A stretch of 64,000 nucleotides of DNA from Candidatus Promineifilum breve (GCF_900066015.1 NZ_LN890655.1:372001-436000), one strand, 5' to 3'; shown: positions 16,956 through 26,341, counted from the first letter of the stretch. Notes: a model not told the origin generated them from the letters alone. A program made the numbers and translations.

Positions 16956-17942
16956 ATGAAAATCGGTATCGTGGGCATCGGCGCGTTGGGCTGCTTGCTG
17001 GGCGCTTACTTGGAGGAAGTGGCCGACGTCGTCCTGATCGGCCAGTGGCCGGAGCAAGTGGCGACCATTCGCGCCGCCGGCTTGTGGCTGGAGCGGCTCG
17101 ATGGCCGGCGCACGCGCCATTCTCTGCCCATCACCTCTGACCCGACCGAAATAGGGTGCGTGGATGTCGCGTTGATCGCCGTTAAGAGCCGGCAAACAAA
17201 GGATGCGGCCCATCTGGCTGCCCCCCTGCTGGACGCGGACGGACTGGTGGTGACGCTGCAAAACGGGTTGAATAATTGCGCCACGTTGCGCGGCGTCCTG
17301 GGCGAGAGTCGGGTCACGCTGGGCGTCACCGCCCAGGGGGCGACACTCTTGGGCGCGGGCCAGGTACGTCATGCCGGTGCTGGCCCTACCTATTTTGGGC
17401 TTGATCTAGCGCTTGGTTCGGCCCAGCAAGAGCGGTTACCGCGCCTCGTCGAACTTTTCAACAGCGCCGGCTTTGAAGCCCATCTGGTGGCGGATACCGA
17501 CGGGCTGGTTTGGAGCAAGCTGGCGGTCAACGCGGCCATCAATCCCCTGACGGCCCTGCTACGCGTGCCCAATGGCTTTCTGAGCGAGCATGACGCGCTG
17601 GTGGCGGTGATGCGCGGCGTGGCCCAGGAGGTCGTCGCCGTGGCCGCGGCCCAGGGTATCACCCTGCCCCTGCCCGACACGCTAGATCGCCCCCGCATCG
17701 TGGCCCAGGCCACGGCCGCCAACCGCTCCTCCATGCTCCAGGACGTGGAGCGCGGCGCGCTGACGGAAAACGACGCCATCTGCGGCGCGGTGGCCCGTCT
17801 CGGCCGCGACTTGAGTGTGCCCACACCGCTGAATAGCCGCCTGTGCCGGCTGGTGCGCCAGGTGGACGAAGTCCGGCCGCCGCTGCGTGAAGCGGGCGAC
17901 GTGGCCGGGTTACTGGCCCTATTGAACGACGTAAGCGAGTGA
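16956..17942 (+). CDS. panE: 2-dehydropantoate 2-reductase
   Basis: 328 aa. An N-terminal Rossmann motif IGIVGIGALGCLLGAYL and a ketopantoate reductase C-terminal domain (DGLVWSKLAVNAAINPLTALL, SSMLQDVERGALTENDAICG) carry the substrate Lys/Asn and Glu. It reduces ketopantoate to pantoate with NADPH. It lies between panB and panC with 4-6 nt spacing, which fixes the pathway role. Confidence 0.95.
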   Translation: MKIGIVGIGALGCLLGAYLEEVADVVLIGQWPEQVATIRAAGLWLERLDGRRTRHSLPITSDPTEIGCVDVALIAVKSRQTKDAAHLAAPLLDADGLVVTLQNGLNNCATLRGVLGESRVTLGVTAQGATLLGAGQVRHAGAGPTYFGLDLALGSAQQERLPRLVELFNSAGFEAHLVADTDGLVWSKLAVNAAINPLTALLRVPNGFLSEHDALVAVMRGVAQEVVAVAAAQGITLPLPDTLDRPRIVAQATAANRSSMLQDVERGALTENDAICGAVARLGRDLSVPTPLNSRLCRLVRQVDEVRPPLREAGDVAGLLALLNDVSE

Positions 17943-17946
17943 AGTG

Positions 17947-18807
17947 ATGAGAATATTGCATACCATTGCCGAAGTCAGGGATTTTCGCCGGAGCCAGGGT
18001 CAGGCGACGCTGGGGCTCGTGCCCACGATGGGCTTTCTCCACGAGGGGCATCTGGCTCTGGTGCGCCAGGCGCGGGCGGAAAACGAATCAGTCGCGGTCA
18101 GCATTTATGTCAATCCCAAACAGTTCGGCCCAACAGAAGATTTGAGCCGCTACCCGCGCGATCTGGCGCGCGATCTCGCCCTGTTGGGCGAAGAAGGGGT
18201 GGACTGTGTTTTCATTCCTGACAATGAAGAGATGTACCCGACCGATTTCCAATCCGGCGTGGTGGTAAAAGAGATCACCCAGCCGCTGGAAGGCGCGCGC
18301 CGCCCGACCCATTTCGAGGGCGTCACGACCGTCGTCGCCAAGCTGTTCAACATTTTCCAACCCACCCGGGCCTATTTCGGCCAGAAGGACGCCCAACAGG
18401 TGGCCGTCGTGCGGCAGATGGTGCGCGACCTGAACTTCGGGCTGGGCATCGTCGTCGGCCCGACGGTGCGCGAGGCGGACGGGTTGGCGCTGAGTTCGCG
18501 CAACAAATATCTGACGGTCGAGCAACGGGCGACGGCCACCGTGCTCCATCGGGCGCTCCGGTCGGCCGAGGCCCACTGGCAATCAGGCGAACGGGATAGC
18601 GACGCGCTCCGCTCGACGATGCGGCAACTGCTTGAGGCTGAGCCGTTGGCGCGGGTCGATTACGTCAGCGCGGCCGATCCGGCCACCCTGGGAGAGTACG
18701 CGGGCCTCATCCCACCCGGCGCGGGGGCCTTGCTGTCGATGGCCGTTTTCTTCGACCGCACGCGATTGATCGACAACGTCCTGCTCAGCGGCGACGCCAC
18801 GACGTGA
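17947..18807 (+). CDS. panC: pantoate--beta-alanine ligase
   Basis: 286 aa. The HIGH-type motif PTMGFLHEGHLALV, the pantoate/ATP site VSIYVNPKQFGPTEDLSRYPR, YFGQKDAQQ and the KMSKS-like GLALSSRNKYL are present. It joins pantoate and beta-alanine through a pantoyl-adenylate. The ATG at 17947 is taken; an adjacent GTG at 17944 would add one residue. panD (beta-alanine supply) is not in the window. Confidence 0.96.
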   Translation: MRILHTIAEVRDFRRSQGQATLGLVPTMGFLHEGHLALVRQARAENESVAVSIYVNPKQFGPTEDLSRYPRDLARDLALLGEEGVDCVFIPDNEEMYPTDFQSGVVVKEITQPLEGARRPTHFEGVTTVVAKLFNIFQPTRAYFGQKDAQQVAVVRQMVRDLNFGLGIVVGPTVREADGLALSSRNKYLTVEQRATATVLHRALRSAEAHWQSGERDSDALRSTMRQLLEAEPLARVDYVSAADPATLGEYAGLIPPGAGALLSMAVFFDRTRLIDNVLLSGDATT

Positions 18808-18811
18808 GATA

Positions 18812-19567
18812 ATGACCGACGCGTTGACATTCCCACCTGAATTAGTGGAGCGGTTGCGAACGGCGGCCAACGTGGTAGTGCTTACCGGCGCGGGCATCTC
18901 AGCTGAGAGCGGCATCCCCACCTTCCGCGAGGCGCAAACCGGCCTGTGGGCGCAATACGACCCGCAAGAACTGGCGACCCCGCAAGCCTTCCGGCGCAAC
19001 CCCCGTCTGGTATGGGAATGGTACGCCTGGCGACGCGCGCTTGTCGGCCAAGCCGCCCCCAACGCCGGCCATTACGCGCTGGCCGAGTTGGAGCGCCGTG
19101 TGCCCCACTTCAGCCTGATCACCCAAAACGTGGATGGCCTCCACCAGCAGGCGGGCAGCGGCAACGTGATCGAACTACACGGCAATATCGCCCGCGTTAA
19201 GTGCGCCGCCGAAGATCGGGTGGTTGACCAGTGGGCCGAGACGGCGACTCCCCCGCCGCGCTGTCCCCAGTGCGGCGCGCTGCTGCGGCCCGATGTGGTC
19301 TGGTTCGGCGAAATGTTGCCGGCGGCGGCGCTGGAGCGGGCTTTTCAGGTTTCGGGCGCGGCCGATCTATTCCTGACCGTGGGCACGTCGGGCATCGTCC
19401 AGCCGGCGGCCTCTTTGCCGCTTGAAGCGGTCGAGGCCGGGGCGTTGGTCGTCGAGATCAACCCCGAGACCACTCCTCTCTCACCATGGATGACCTTCTC
19501 GTTACGCGGCGCTGCCGGTCGTCTTTTACCCGATCTACTCGCTGCCGCTTGGCCGCCTCCTGCCTGA
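18812..19567 (+). CDS. cobB: NAD-dependent protein deacylase, class III sirtuin
   Basis: 251 aa. The NAD site GAGISAESGIPTFRE, TQNVDG and catalytic His123 (ELHG) are intact. Tyr71 and Arg74 (WYAWR) reproduce the YxxR pair of SIRT5/CobB-type sirtuins that bind negatively charged acyl groups, so desuccinylase or demalonylase activity is likely. The zinc site is odd: Cys151 and Cys154 (CPQC) are there, but the first pair keeps only Cys131, with Glu134 where the second Cys is expected. It starts 4 nt after panC. Confidence 0.92.
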   Translation: MTDALTFPPELVERLRTAANVVVLTGAGISAESGIPTFREAQTGLWAQYDPQELATPQAFRRNPRLVWEWYAWRRALVGQAAPNAGHYALAELERRVPHFSLITQNVDGLHQQAGSGNVIELHGNIARVKCAAEDRVVDQWAETATPPPRCPQCGALLRPDVVWFGEMLPAAALERAFQVSGAADLFLTVGTSGIVQPAASLPLEAVEAGALVVEINPETTPLSPWMTFSLRGAAGRLLPDLLAAAWPPPA

Positions 19568-19666
19568 GTAAAAATTTTCTCAAGGTTGACGCCGGCCAGG
19601 TTAATCACTAGCTTACGCTTGCCGTGTCTGCTATCATGGTTTTATCCGCGCCCCGAGGCCAATCAT

Positions 19667-19924
19667 ATGACCGAATCCAACGTTGCTACACCGATCAACC
19701 CGCTCCTTCTGGAAATATTGCGCTGCCCGGTGGCCGTGCGCGCCGCCAACGCCGGCGCCGATCCCGGACGGCTGCGGCTTGTCGGCGACCAGTGGCTTGT
19801 TTGCGACGAATCGGGCATGAAATATCCTATTCGCAACGGCATCCCGATCATGCTCATCGAAGAGGGCGAGAAATGGCGCGATACGGCCGAGAGCGATCTG
19901 CCGCTGCCCCCGCCCGCCGCTTGA
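19667..19924 (+). CDS. Trm112/UPF0434-like small protein
   Basis: 85 aa with the Trm112 layout: INPLLLEILRCPV at the N-terminus and WLVCDESGMKYPIRNGIPIMLIEE in the second half. The usual zinc CxxC pairs are each reduced to a single Cys (RCPVAV, VCDES), so metal binding is doubtful. Members act as activators of methyltransferases or are uncharacterised. The following regulator gene begins 23 nt downstream. Confidence 0.8.
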   Translation: MTESNVATPINPLLLEILRCPVAVRAANAGADPGRLRLVGDQWLVCDESGMKYPIRNGIPIMLIEEGEKWRDTAESDLPLPPPAA

Positions 19925-19947
19925 AATCGCGCCCGCGATGGTTCGCC

Positions 19948-20313
19948 ATGACGACCATATTGCAGATCGAGGATAATTACGCCAACCGCCGGCTGGTCGA
20001 GCGCGTGCTGGAGCCGACCGGGTATCGCCTGATCCATGCCTTCGACGGGCAGAGCGGCATCAATGCCGCCCTGCAAGATCGGCCGGATTTGATTTTGCTC
20101 GATATGGGCCTGCCGGATATGGACGGCCAGACGATCGTCGCGATTCTGCGCGAGTCGCCCATGCTCAGCGATGTGCCCATCATTGCCCTGACGGCCTGGC
20201 CGCCCACGATCGCCATTGAGATGGCCGCCCGCTATGGCTGTGACGGCTGCATCACCAAGCCGATCAACGTGTCGGAATTTCCGGGGCAGATCGCCGCTTA
20301 TCTATCGCCCTAA
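19948..20313 (+). CDS. single-domain CheY/DivK-like response regulator
   Basis: 121 aa, receiver domain only. All five key positions are present: the acidic pair in QIEDNYANR, phosphoacceptor Asp (LLDMGLPDMDG), Thr (IALTAW) and Lys (ITKPINVSEF). It resembles regulators of the DivK type that act by protein contact. The start at 19948 gives the normal N-terminus; an earlier in-frame start would add an unlike basic stretch. No partner kinase nearby. Confidence 0.88.
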   Translation: MTTILQIEDNYANRRLVERVLEPTGYRLIHAFDGQSGINAALQDRPDLILLDMGLPDMDGQTIVAILRESPMLSDVPIIALTAWPPTIAIEMAARYGCDGCITKPINVSEFPGQIAAYLSP

Positions 20314-20358
20314 TCGTGCTCCACCGCCCGGAGCGTTATTCAGCCCGCAATCAGCCTC

Positions 20359-21288
20359 ATGGATCTATATCCAGCAAGCGAATTCTCCCTAGAAGAACTC
20401 ACCGAGGCCTATAATCAGACCCGCGCTGATTATCTCATCCCGATGCCGATGAACTCCGTTCGGATGCAAGAGTACATCCTCCTGTATGACATCGATTTGG
20501 CCCGTTCACGGGTGGCGGTCGTGGACGGCGCGATTGTCGGATTGGGGATGCTGGGGTTGCGGCCGGAGATGGGCTGGCTCACCCGGCTGGGGGTATTGGC
20601 CGAGGGGCGTCGCCAGGGGGTCGGCAACGCCATTCTGCAAGCCCTGCTCGACGAGGCGCGCCACATTGGCTTGCCGGTCGTCTGGCTGGAGGTGATTCTG
20701 GGCAACCTGCCGGCCCACGAGCTTTTCATCAAGCATCACTTTCGGACCACGCGCGAGTTAATCGTCGCCCGCCGCTCCCCCACAGCTGAACGCACCATGA
20801 CCGCGGTCACCGCCGCGCGCAAAATCCATTATCTCCAGCATGACGAGGCCATCGACCTGCACTGCCGCCGCGGGGAGCGCATGAATTGGCTGACCTCGAT
20901 CGATACCATGCGCAACGTACGCCGCCTGTCGAATGCCGCCGCCCTGGGTGATTACGAACAGGGCATGCCGCAGGAGATGCCCCACCTATCGGGTATCTGG
21001 ATTGAGTTCAACGACGGTTCGCAGGGCTGGGTAACCTATATGGCGACCAGCTATCAATTAAAGAATATCAGTGTGGAAGTCGTGCGCGGCGACGCAACGC
21101 GCACGACGGCCAACCTCCTGGAATTCATGCACCGCCTGCATACAGCCCAGGACGCGATTGTGGAAAACATACCGGACGATGCGCGCTGGCAAGGCTATCA
21201 CCAGGCCGGCTATTTCGAGGTATTTCGTCGCATCGAGATGGTGTGCGATCTCAGCGCCTATTCAAACAATGCCAGCTATGGAGGATGA
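20359..21288 (+). CDS. tandem GNAT N-acetyltransferase
   Basis: 309 aa. Residues 5-140 form a GNAT domain with the acetyl-CoA motif GVLAEGRRQGVGNAILQALL. Residues 150-305 look like a second, degenerate GNAT half (GIWIEFNDGSQGWVTYM, then a C-terminal YHQAGYFEVFRRIEM resembling the GNAT 'xGF' end). The substrate is unknown. It ends 6 nt before the large fusion gene and is likely co-transcribed with it. Confidence 0.8.
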   Translation: MDLYPASEFSLEELTEAYNQTRADYLIPMPMNSVRMQEYILLYDIDLARSRVAVVDGAIVGLGMLGLRPEMGWLTRLGVLAEGRRQGVGNAILQALLDEARHIGLPVVWLEVILGNLPAHELFIKHHFRTTRELIVARRSPTAERTMTAVTAARKIHYLQHDEAIDLHCRRGERMNWLTSIDTMRNVRRLSNAAALGDYEQGMPQEMPHLSGIWIEFNDGSQGWVTYMATSYQLKNISVEVVRGDATRTTANLLEFMHRLHTAQDAIVENIPDDARWQGYHQAGYFEVFRRIEMVCDLSAYSNNASYGG

Positions 21289-21294
21289 GGGGAA

Positions 21295-24036
21295 GTGATC
21301 ATTACGCCCGAAGCAGTCGTAGATGCGGCCGACCGCATTGCCCACGTTGCCCACCGGACTCCGGTATTGACCTCCCGGACGGTCGACGAGCGCCTCGGTT
21401 ATCACGTGTTCTTCAAATGCGAGAATTTGCAACGCATCGGCGCGTTCAAATTTCGCGGGGCCTACAACGCCATCAGCCGCCTGAGCGCCGCCGAACAGAC
21501 CGCGGGCGTCGTCACCCATTCCAGCGGCAACCATGCCCAGGGTGTGGCCCTGGCCGCCCGGCTGTTGGGGGTGCGGGCCGTGGTTGTCATGCCCGAGGAC
21601 TCGCCACCCAACAAACGCGCCGCCACCGCGGGCTACGGCGCGGAAATCGTCACCTGCCCGGCCCTCAGGCGCGAGGAGGTGACCGCCGATCTCATCGCCG
21701 CACACGGCTACACCCTCATCCATCCTTACGATAACGATGACATCATCGCCGGGCAGGGCACCGCGGCGCTGGAACTGTTCGATGAGGTGGGGCCATTGGA
21801 TTATTTGTTCGTGCCCGTCGGCGGCGGTGGGTTGATCAGCGGTAGCGCCCTGGCCGCCCAGGTGCGCGCGCCGAATTGTCGCGTCGTGGGCGTCGAGCCG
21901 GCCTTGGGCGACGACGCCGGTCAATCCTGGCGCGACGGCCGCATCCACAAGCTCGACGCCGTGCCGGCCACCATCGCCGACGGCTTGCGCACGCGGGCCA
22001 TCGGCCAACGCAATCTGGCGATCATGGGCCGCTACGTCAGCGACATGACCACGGTCAGCGAGGCCGAAATTATCGACGCGCTGGAATTCATCTGGTCGCG
22101 CCTGAAAATCGTCGTGGAGCCAAGCGCCGCCGTACCCTTCGCCGCGCTGCTGGCCGGGCGCACTGCTGTACCCGCCGGGGCGCGCGTCGGCGTATTGCTC
22201 AGCGGCGGCAACGTTGACGTCGCCGGCCTTAGCCTGTTCGCGCGGCCACCAGCCGGCGCCGACGAGCAGCCCGCCACGGCCGAGCAGCCGGCCCGCCCCC
22301 TGGCTACCAAGGCCCGCAAGCCGTCGCGCATTCTCCTCTGCGCGCCCATCGAGGACGCCGCGCTGGAGGTTCTCCGTGCAGCCGGTGAGGTGGACGTCAT
22401 CCCCGCCGATGATGAGGAGTTGTTGCTGTCCCGTATCGGCGACTCTCACGCCCTGATCGTGGGGCGCAACCAGCGCATCACCGCCGACGTCATCAAATAT
22501 GGCTATAACCTGCGGGCCATCGGCACACTCGATAGCCATCTGGACAACATCGACGTCAGCACCGCCCGCGCGCTGGGGATCGAGATCTGCTACGCGCCGG
22601 ATAGCCGCTCCGTCACCATCGCCGAGCACACGCTGGGCCGCCTGTTGGCCCTGGCCGGTCGGTTCACCGACGGCCGTCTGGCCGGCAAAACATTGGGATT
22701 GATCGGCTTCGGCCTGGTGGGGCGACAGATTGCCCAGCGCGCCGCTGCCTTCGACATGCGCATCCTGGTCAACCAACCGCGCCTCACGCCCGAATTGGCC
22801 CTTGCTTCCGGCGTCGAGGCCACGGATCTGATCCAGCTGCTGGCCGCCTCCGACTTTATCAGCCTGCACGTGCCCTTCACCGAAGAGACCGACGCCATCA
22901 TCGGTGCGGCCGAATTGCGCCACATGAAGCCGACAGCCGTCCTGGCGAACATGGGCCACACCGATCTGGTCGATGAGGCGGCCCTGCTCCAAGCCCTGGA
23001 AGCGGGGGAATTGGCCGGGGCCGCGCTGGCAAACCTGCCGGCGGTGGTGAGTGATCCAACGCCGGCTTCGCTGGCGCTCCGGGACCATCCGCGCGTCCAC
23101 GTCGCCCCCCACGTCTCGGCCTTGCTGGATAACCAACTGCGCGATTCCTCGCTCGACATCGCCCGGCAGGTGGCCGCAGCCCTAACAGCCCGCCGTACCA
23201 GCGAGACGCTCGAGCTGGAGCTTGTGCCCATCGAACAGGTCGTGCCGCATGAGCACATCGACATGAAGCGTGTGGCGCGGCTGGTCGACCGTCTGGAAGA
23301 GGACGGCCGGCTGATCAACCCGCCCATCACCACCTACTGGAAGGGGCGTTTCATTATCCTCGACGGGGCCACCCGTTACAGCTCGCTCAATCAACTCGGC
23401 TACCCCCACGCCATCGTGCAGGTTGTCGATAAGGATCGCGAGGGGTTCCAGCTGCATACCTGGTATCATGCCGTCTCGGCCGAGGAAGCGCCCGATGCCG
23501 AAGACACATTCCAACAATTGCACACCCGGCTGGCACAGATCGACGGCCTGATCCTCAGCCCCACCAACGCCGACGATGCCCAAATCGCCCTGCAACGGCC
23601 GGAATCCCTCTGCTTCTTCATCGACCGGCAGGGGGGCATGACGCTGGCCGAGGCCGCCCCCGGTGCGTCCAAGCTGGCGGTGATGAACGGCATTGTCGAT
23701 ACCTACAACGCCTGGGGCCGGGTGGAGCGCACCCTGCTGACCGATATCGATCGCCTCGTCGCCCAGTTCCCGCGGCTGGTGGCCGTGGCCGTCTTCCCCC
23801 AATTCTCGCCTGAGGACGTTTTCGACGCCGCGGCCAATGGGGATCTGCTGCCCGCCGGGCTGACCCGCTTTGTCATCCCCGGCCGCATCCTGCGCCTGAA
23901 CGCCGACCTGGAGCGGCTGAAGCGGGATGAGCCGTTGGCCGAAAAACGGGCCTGGTTCAATGAGTTCCTGGCCGGCAAGCTGTCGCGCAGCCGGCTACGG
24001 GTCTATCAGGAGCCGGTGGTCTTGCTCGATGAATGA
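21295..24036 (+). CDS. three-domain fusion: PLP Thr/Ser dehydratase-racemase, 2-hydroxyacid dehydrogenase-like, ParB/SerK-like
   Basis: 913 aa, GTG start at 21295 (a GGAGG lies about 11 nt upstream). Residues 1-315 are a fold-type II PLP enzyme: Lys52 in GAFKFRGA, SSGNHAQG, VGGGGLISG and LSGGN, as in threonine dehydratase or serine racemase. Residues 340-640 resemble NAD-dependent 2-hydroxyacid/3-phosphoglycerate dehydrogenase (LIGFGLVGRQIA near 468, a His in VAPHVSA). The catalytic Arg position in NMGHTDLVDE (about 551) is His, so this part may bind rather than oxidise. Residues 645-913 resemble the ParB/sulfiredoxin-fold free-serine kinases SerK/SbnI (PHE near 650, ILDGATRY near 690). All three relate to serine chemistry. 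The HAD gene overlaps by 8 nt. Confidence 0.82.
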   Translation: MIITPEAVVDAADRIAHVAHRTPVLTSRTVDERLGYHVFFKCENLQRIGAFKFRGAYNAISRLSAAEQTAGVVTHSSGNHAQGVALAARLLGVRAVVVMPEDSPPNKRAATAGYGAEIVTCPALRREEVTADLIAAHGYTLIHPYDNDDIIAGQGTAALELFDEVGPLDYLFVPVGGGGLISGSALAAQVRAPNCRVVGVEPALGDDAGQSWRDGRIHKLDAVPATIADGLRTRAIGQRNLAIMGRYVSDMTTVSEAEIIDALEFIWSRLKIVVEPSAAVPFAALLAGRTAVPAGARVGVLLSGGNVDVAGLSLFARPPAGADEQPATAEQPARPLATKARKPSRILLCAPIEDAALEVLRAAGEVDVIPADDEELLLSRIGDSHALIVGRNQRITADVIKYGYNLRAIGTLDSHLDNIDVSTARALGIEICYAPDSRSVTIAEHTLGRLLALAGRFTDGRLAGKTLGLIGFGLVGRQIAQRAAAFDMRILVNQPRLTPELALASGVEATDLIQLLAASDFISLHVPFTEETDAIIGAAELRHMKPTAVLANMGHTDLVDEAALLQALEAGELAGAALANLPAVVSDPTPASLALRDHPRVHVAPHVSALLDNQLRDSSLDIARQVAAALTARRTSETLELELVPIEQVVPHEHIDMKRVARLVDRLEEDGRLINPPITTYWKGRFIILDGATRYSSLNQLGYPHAIVQVVDKDREGFQLHTWYHAVSAEEAPDAEDTFQQLHTRLAQIDGLILSPTNADDAQIALQRPESLCFFIDRQGGMTLAEAAPGASKLAVMNGIVDTYNAWGRVERTLLTDIDRLVAQFPRLVAVAVFPQFSPEDVFDAAANGDLLPAGLTRFVIPGRILRLNADLERLKRDEPLAEKRAWFNEFLAGKLSRSRLRVYQEPVVLLDE

Positions 24037-24640
24037 ACCCATTCAGGCGATCATATTCGACGTCGGCGGTGTCCTGGTGCGCACCCATGACCAATCCGGC
24101 CGGCGGGTCTGGGAAGAGCGGCTGGGGCTGGCCCCCGGCCAACTGGAGGCGATTGTTCTCAATAGCGAGATGGGGCATCGCGCCCAACGGGGCGAGATTT
24201 CGGATGATGAGTTGTGGGCCTGGGTGAGCCAACGGTTCAGCCTGGGGGATGAGCTGGACGCTTTCCGGCCGGACTTCTGGCGCGGCGACGCGGTGGATCA
24301 GGGTCTGGTAGCGTTGGTGGGCCGCCTCAACCGGCGCTATCAGACCGCCATCATCAGTAATGCCACCGATGCCCTGCTGACGACGCTGGAAGATTACCAA
24401 CTATTGGTGGAGTTCGATCTGGTCGTCGGTTCCGCCTACGAGGGACTGATGAAGCCGGCGCCGGCCATCTTCGAGACGACGCTGATCCGGTTGGGGCGCG
24501 TGGCGGCCGAAACGGTGTTCATCGACGACGCCCCGGCCAATATCGCCGGGGCGCAAGCCGTGGGCCTGCAAACGATCCTGTTCACCCCGGCGCTCGATCT
24601 GGCGGCCGAACTTGCCGCGCTGGGTGTCCGCACCGATTGA
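24029..24640 (+). CDS. HAD-superfamily hydrolase
   Basis: 203 aa, YihX-like. Motif I is FDVGGVLV (nucleophile Asp in the DxG form), motif II ISNATD, motif III Lys in GLMKPAPAIFE and motif IV FIDDAPANIAGA. The second acid of motif I is Gly rather than Asp, which weakens but does not exclude phosphatase activity. The ATG at 24029 overlaps the fusion gene by 8 nt, so translation is coupled. A phosphoserine or related phosphate ester would fit the neighbour but is a guess. Confidence 0.87.
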   Translation: MNEPIQAIIFDVGGVLVRTHDQSGRRVWEERLGLAPGQLEAIVLNSEMGHRAQRGEISDDELWAWVSQRFSLGDELDAFRPDFWRGDAVDQGLVALVGRLNRRYQTAIISNATDALLTTLEDYQLLVEFDLVVGSAYEGLMKPAPAIFETTLIRLGRVAAETVFIDDAPANIAGAQAVGLQTILFTPALDLAAELAALGVRTD

Positions 24641-24662
24641 CGGGCGGGAGTTCCGGCGCGGC

Positions 24663-26156
24663 TTACTTGATTTCCTGAACGCCGTCGATGGCCCGCTCGG
24701 CGATGATCCGGCCGTCTTTCACGAATTGAACCCTGGCGACCGCCTCGTCGGCGGCGATGCCCGGCGCATAGGCCAGCAGCATACTGGCCGACACGCCCGT
24801 TTCTTCGGCTTCATATAACTCGGCCGGGAACACGCCGAGTGATTCGCCATCCGCGTTAAATAACTCAACCTGATAGCTGCCGCTTGATTCCCGCGACTGA
24901 AAGGAGCGCTCGACCCGGTAGACGGAGTGCATCGTGACCGCCGCGCCATCGAGCGACGCGCGAATCAGCAGCCCATCGTCAGACAGGCGGGCGCGTGTAC
25001 CCTGCTGCATTTGATCCTGGAGCAGCCCTTCATAGGTATAATCCGACACCCATTCCGGCCCGCAGTAGCTCATCATGTCGCGGGTCAGCGCCGGATCGAG
25101 CAGCGTTTCGTCGGTGGTGTCTACGCCATAGACGCCAATGGAAGCATCGGGATAGGGGAAGTGGGGATCGATGTTGCTGGGATTGCCGCAGGGCGCGTGG
25201 TCGCGACCGAAGTTGTGGCCCAGTTCATGCCCGGCCGTCGCCGCTGTCTCCTCGCCCACGTCGAGGCCCACCGAGACGCGCAACCCATTCCAGCCGAACC
25301 CCGACACGCCGCCCTCGAACCAACTTTCGCCGCCCAGGCCCCGGTTGGGAATGAGACCGAAATAGGCGTGAGGCGATTGAGCGCCAACTTCGGCTGTCCA
25401 TACATCCGTCAACTCTTCCAGCAGTCGCTGCCACTCATCGCCCTGGCGTAAATCGCCCCGGAAGGTGATGGGCGTGTGGATCGTGACGTTGATTTCGCTG
25501 ACGGGGAAGGCCGAAAGCAGCCAATCGCTGACCGGATCGTGGCCCGGTTCGGCAAAGGTGACGCCGGTAACCGTATCGATGTAGTGGATGGGCACGATGG
25601 TCAGATCGAGCGGCGGCACGGCCTGGAAGGCAAACGTCATCCGCATCGCGTTGTTGGCCTCGTTCGGCTCGGCCAGCAGATCTTGATCGTCAATCGTCGC
25701 CGTCAGCGTGATCTCCCCGCTGAGCCACTCCAGCGGCAGCTCAAAATTGAACGTGGAATCGAGATTGTCGGCCGACGGCGTTGACGAAACGGTATGGGGG
25801 GTGATAGTCTGCGAGCCGATGATTTGACCATCGCGCTCGGCCACGACGGTCACGTCGGCCAGGATGGGGCCGGAAGAGGTGGTAGATTGAGCGTAAACGC
25901 GGAGCATGGCGGGCTTGTGGGCCACAAGGGTGACGCCATTCGATTGGCTTTGCACCGATTGGTACAACCCCATATGGACGATTTGCAAATCGCTCGTCGT
26001 CTGCGGGGCGCGGACTGGTACGATCGGTAGATAGATTGTGTTAGTCCGATCCGGTTGCGCCGCCGCCAGAACACGCCCCCCATATCCGAATAAGATACAG
26101 ACGCCGCACAGCAGCAACACAACAAAGGCCAATCGCCTTGTTGTCTGCTCTCGCAT
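24663..26156 (-). CDS. secreted metzincin-type zinc protease with CARDB domain
   Basis: 497 aa. Residues 1-34 are a signal peptide (LAFVVLLLCGVCILFGYGG, ending near VLAAAQ). Residues 55-175 are a CARDB/Ig-like domain (PNEANNAMRMTF end). The catalytic region has GHELGHNFGRDHAPCG, the HExxHxxGxxH zinc site of metzincins, and a Met-turn DMMSYC about 55 residues later. A C-terminal beta domain follows. Activity is expected outside the cell; substrate unknown. GGAG precedes the ATG at 26156. Its 3' end converges with the HAD gene, 22 nt apart. Confidence 0.88.
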   Translation of the reverse strand: MREQTTRRLAFVVLLLCGVCILFGYGGRVLAAAQPDRTNTIYLPIVPVRAPQTTSDLQIVHMGLYQSVQSQSNGVTLVAHKPAMLRVYAQSTTSSGPILADVTVVAERDGQIIGSQTITPHTVSSTPSADNLDSTFNFELPLEWLSGEITLTATIDDQDLLAEPNEANNAMRMTFAFQAVPPLDLTIVPIHYIDTVTGVTFAEPGHDPVSDWLLSAFPVSEINVTIHTPITFRGDLRQGDEWQRLLEELTDVWTAEVGAQSPHAYFGLIPNRGLGGESWFEGGVSGFGWNGLRVSVGLDVGEETAATAGHELGHNFGRDHAPCGNPSNIDPHFPYPDASIGVYGVDTTDETLLDPALTRDMMSYCGPEWVSDYTYEGLLQDQMQQGTRARLSDDGLLIRASLDGAAVTMHSVYRVERSFQSRESSGSYQVELFNADGESLGVFPAELYEAEETGVSASMLLAYAPGIAADEAVARVQFVKDGRIIAERAIDGVQEIK

Positions 26157-26308
26157 ATGTTTTCTCCGTCTCGATCTTTCGTACAGCCGCCGGCAGCAGA
26201 CCGGGGTATCGTCAAGCTCCAAGCCCCCATGCCTGCCTAGTGGTTTCGCCGTTAGCAACACAGCAGGGGGCGCGCCGTACCTAGCACAGAGTAGCCAGGC
26301 AAAATTAC

Positions 26309-26341
26309 AATCCGCGTTACAGAAAATCTGTAACGCGGATT
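26309..26341 (-). terminator. perfect 15-bp hairpin terminator after topA
   Basis: Two 15-nt arms (26309-26323 and 26327-26341) are exact reverse complements around a 3-nt loop. Read on the minus strand, the stem is followed by GTAATTTTG, consistent with termination of the topA operon. Confidence 0.75.

Noticed and set aside
21262-23136. 624-codon open frame on the minus strand
   Set aside because: It is antisense to the PLP/dehydrogenase fusion, has a Gly/Arg/His-rich shadow composition and shows no domain.
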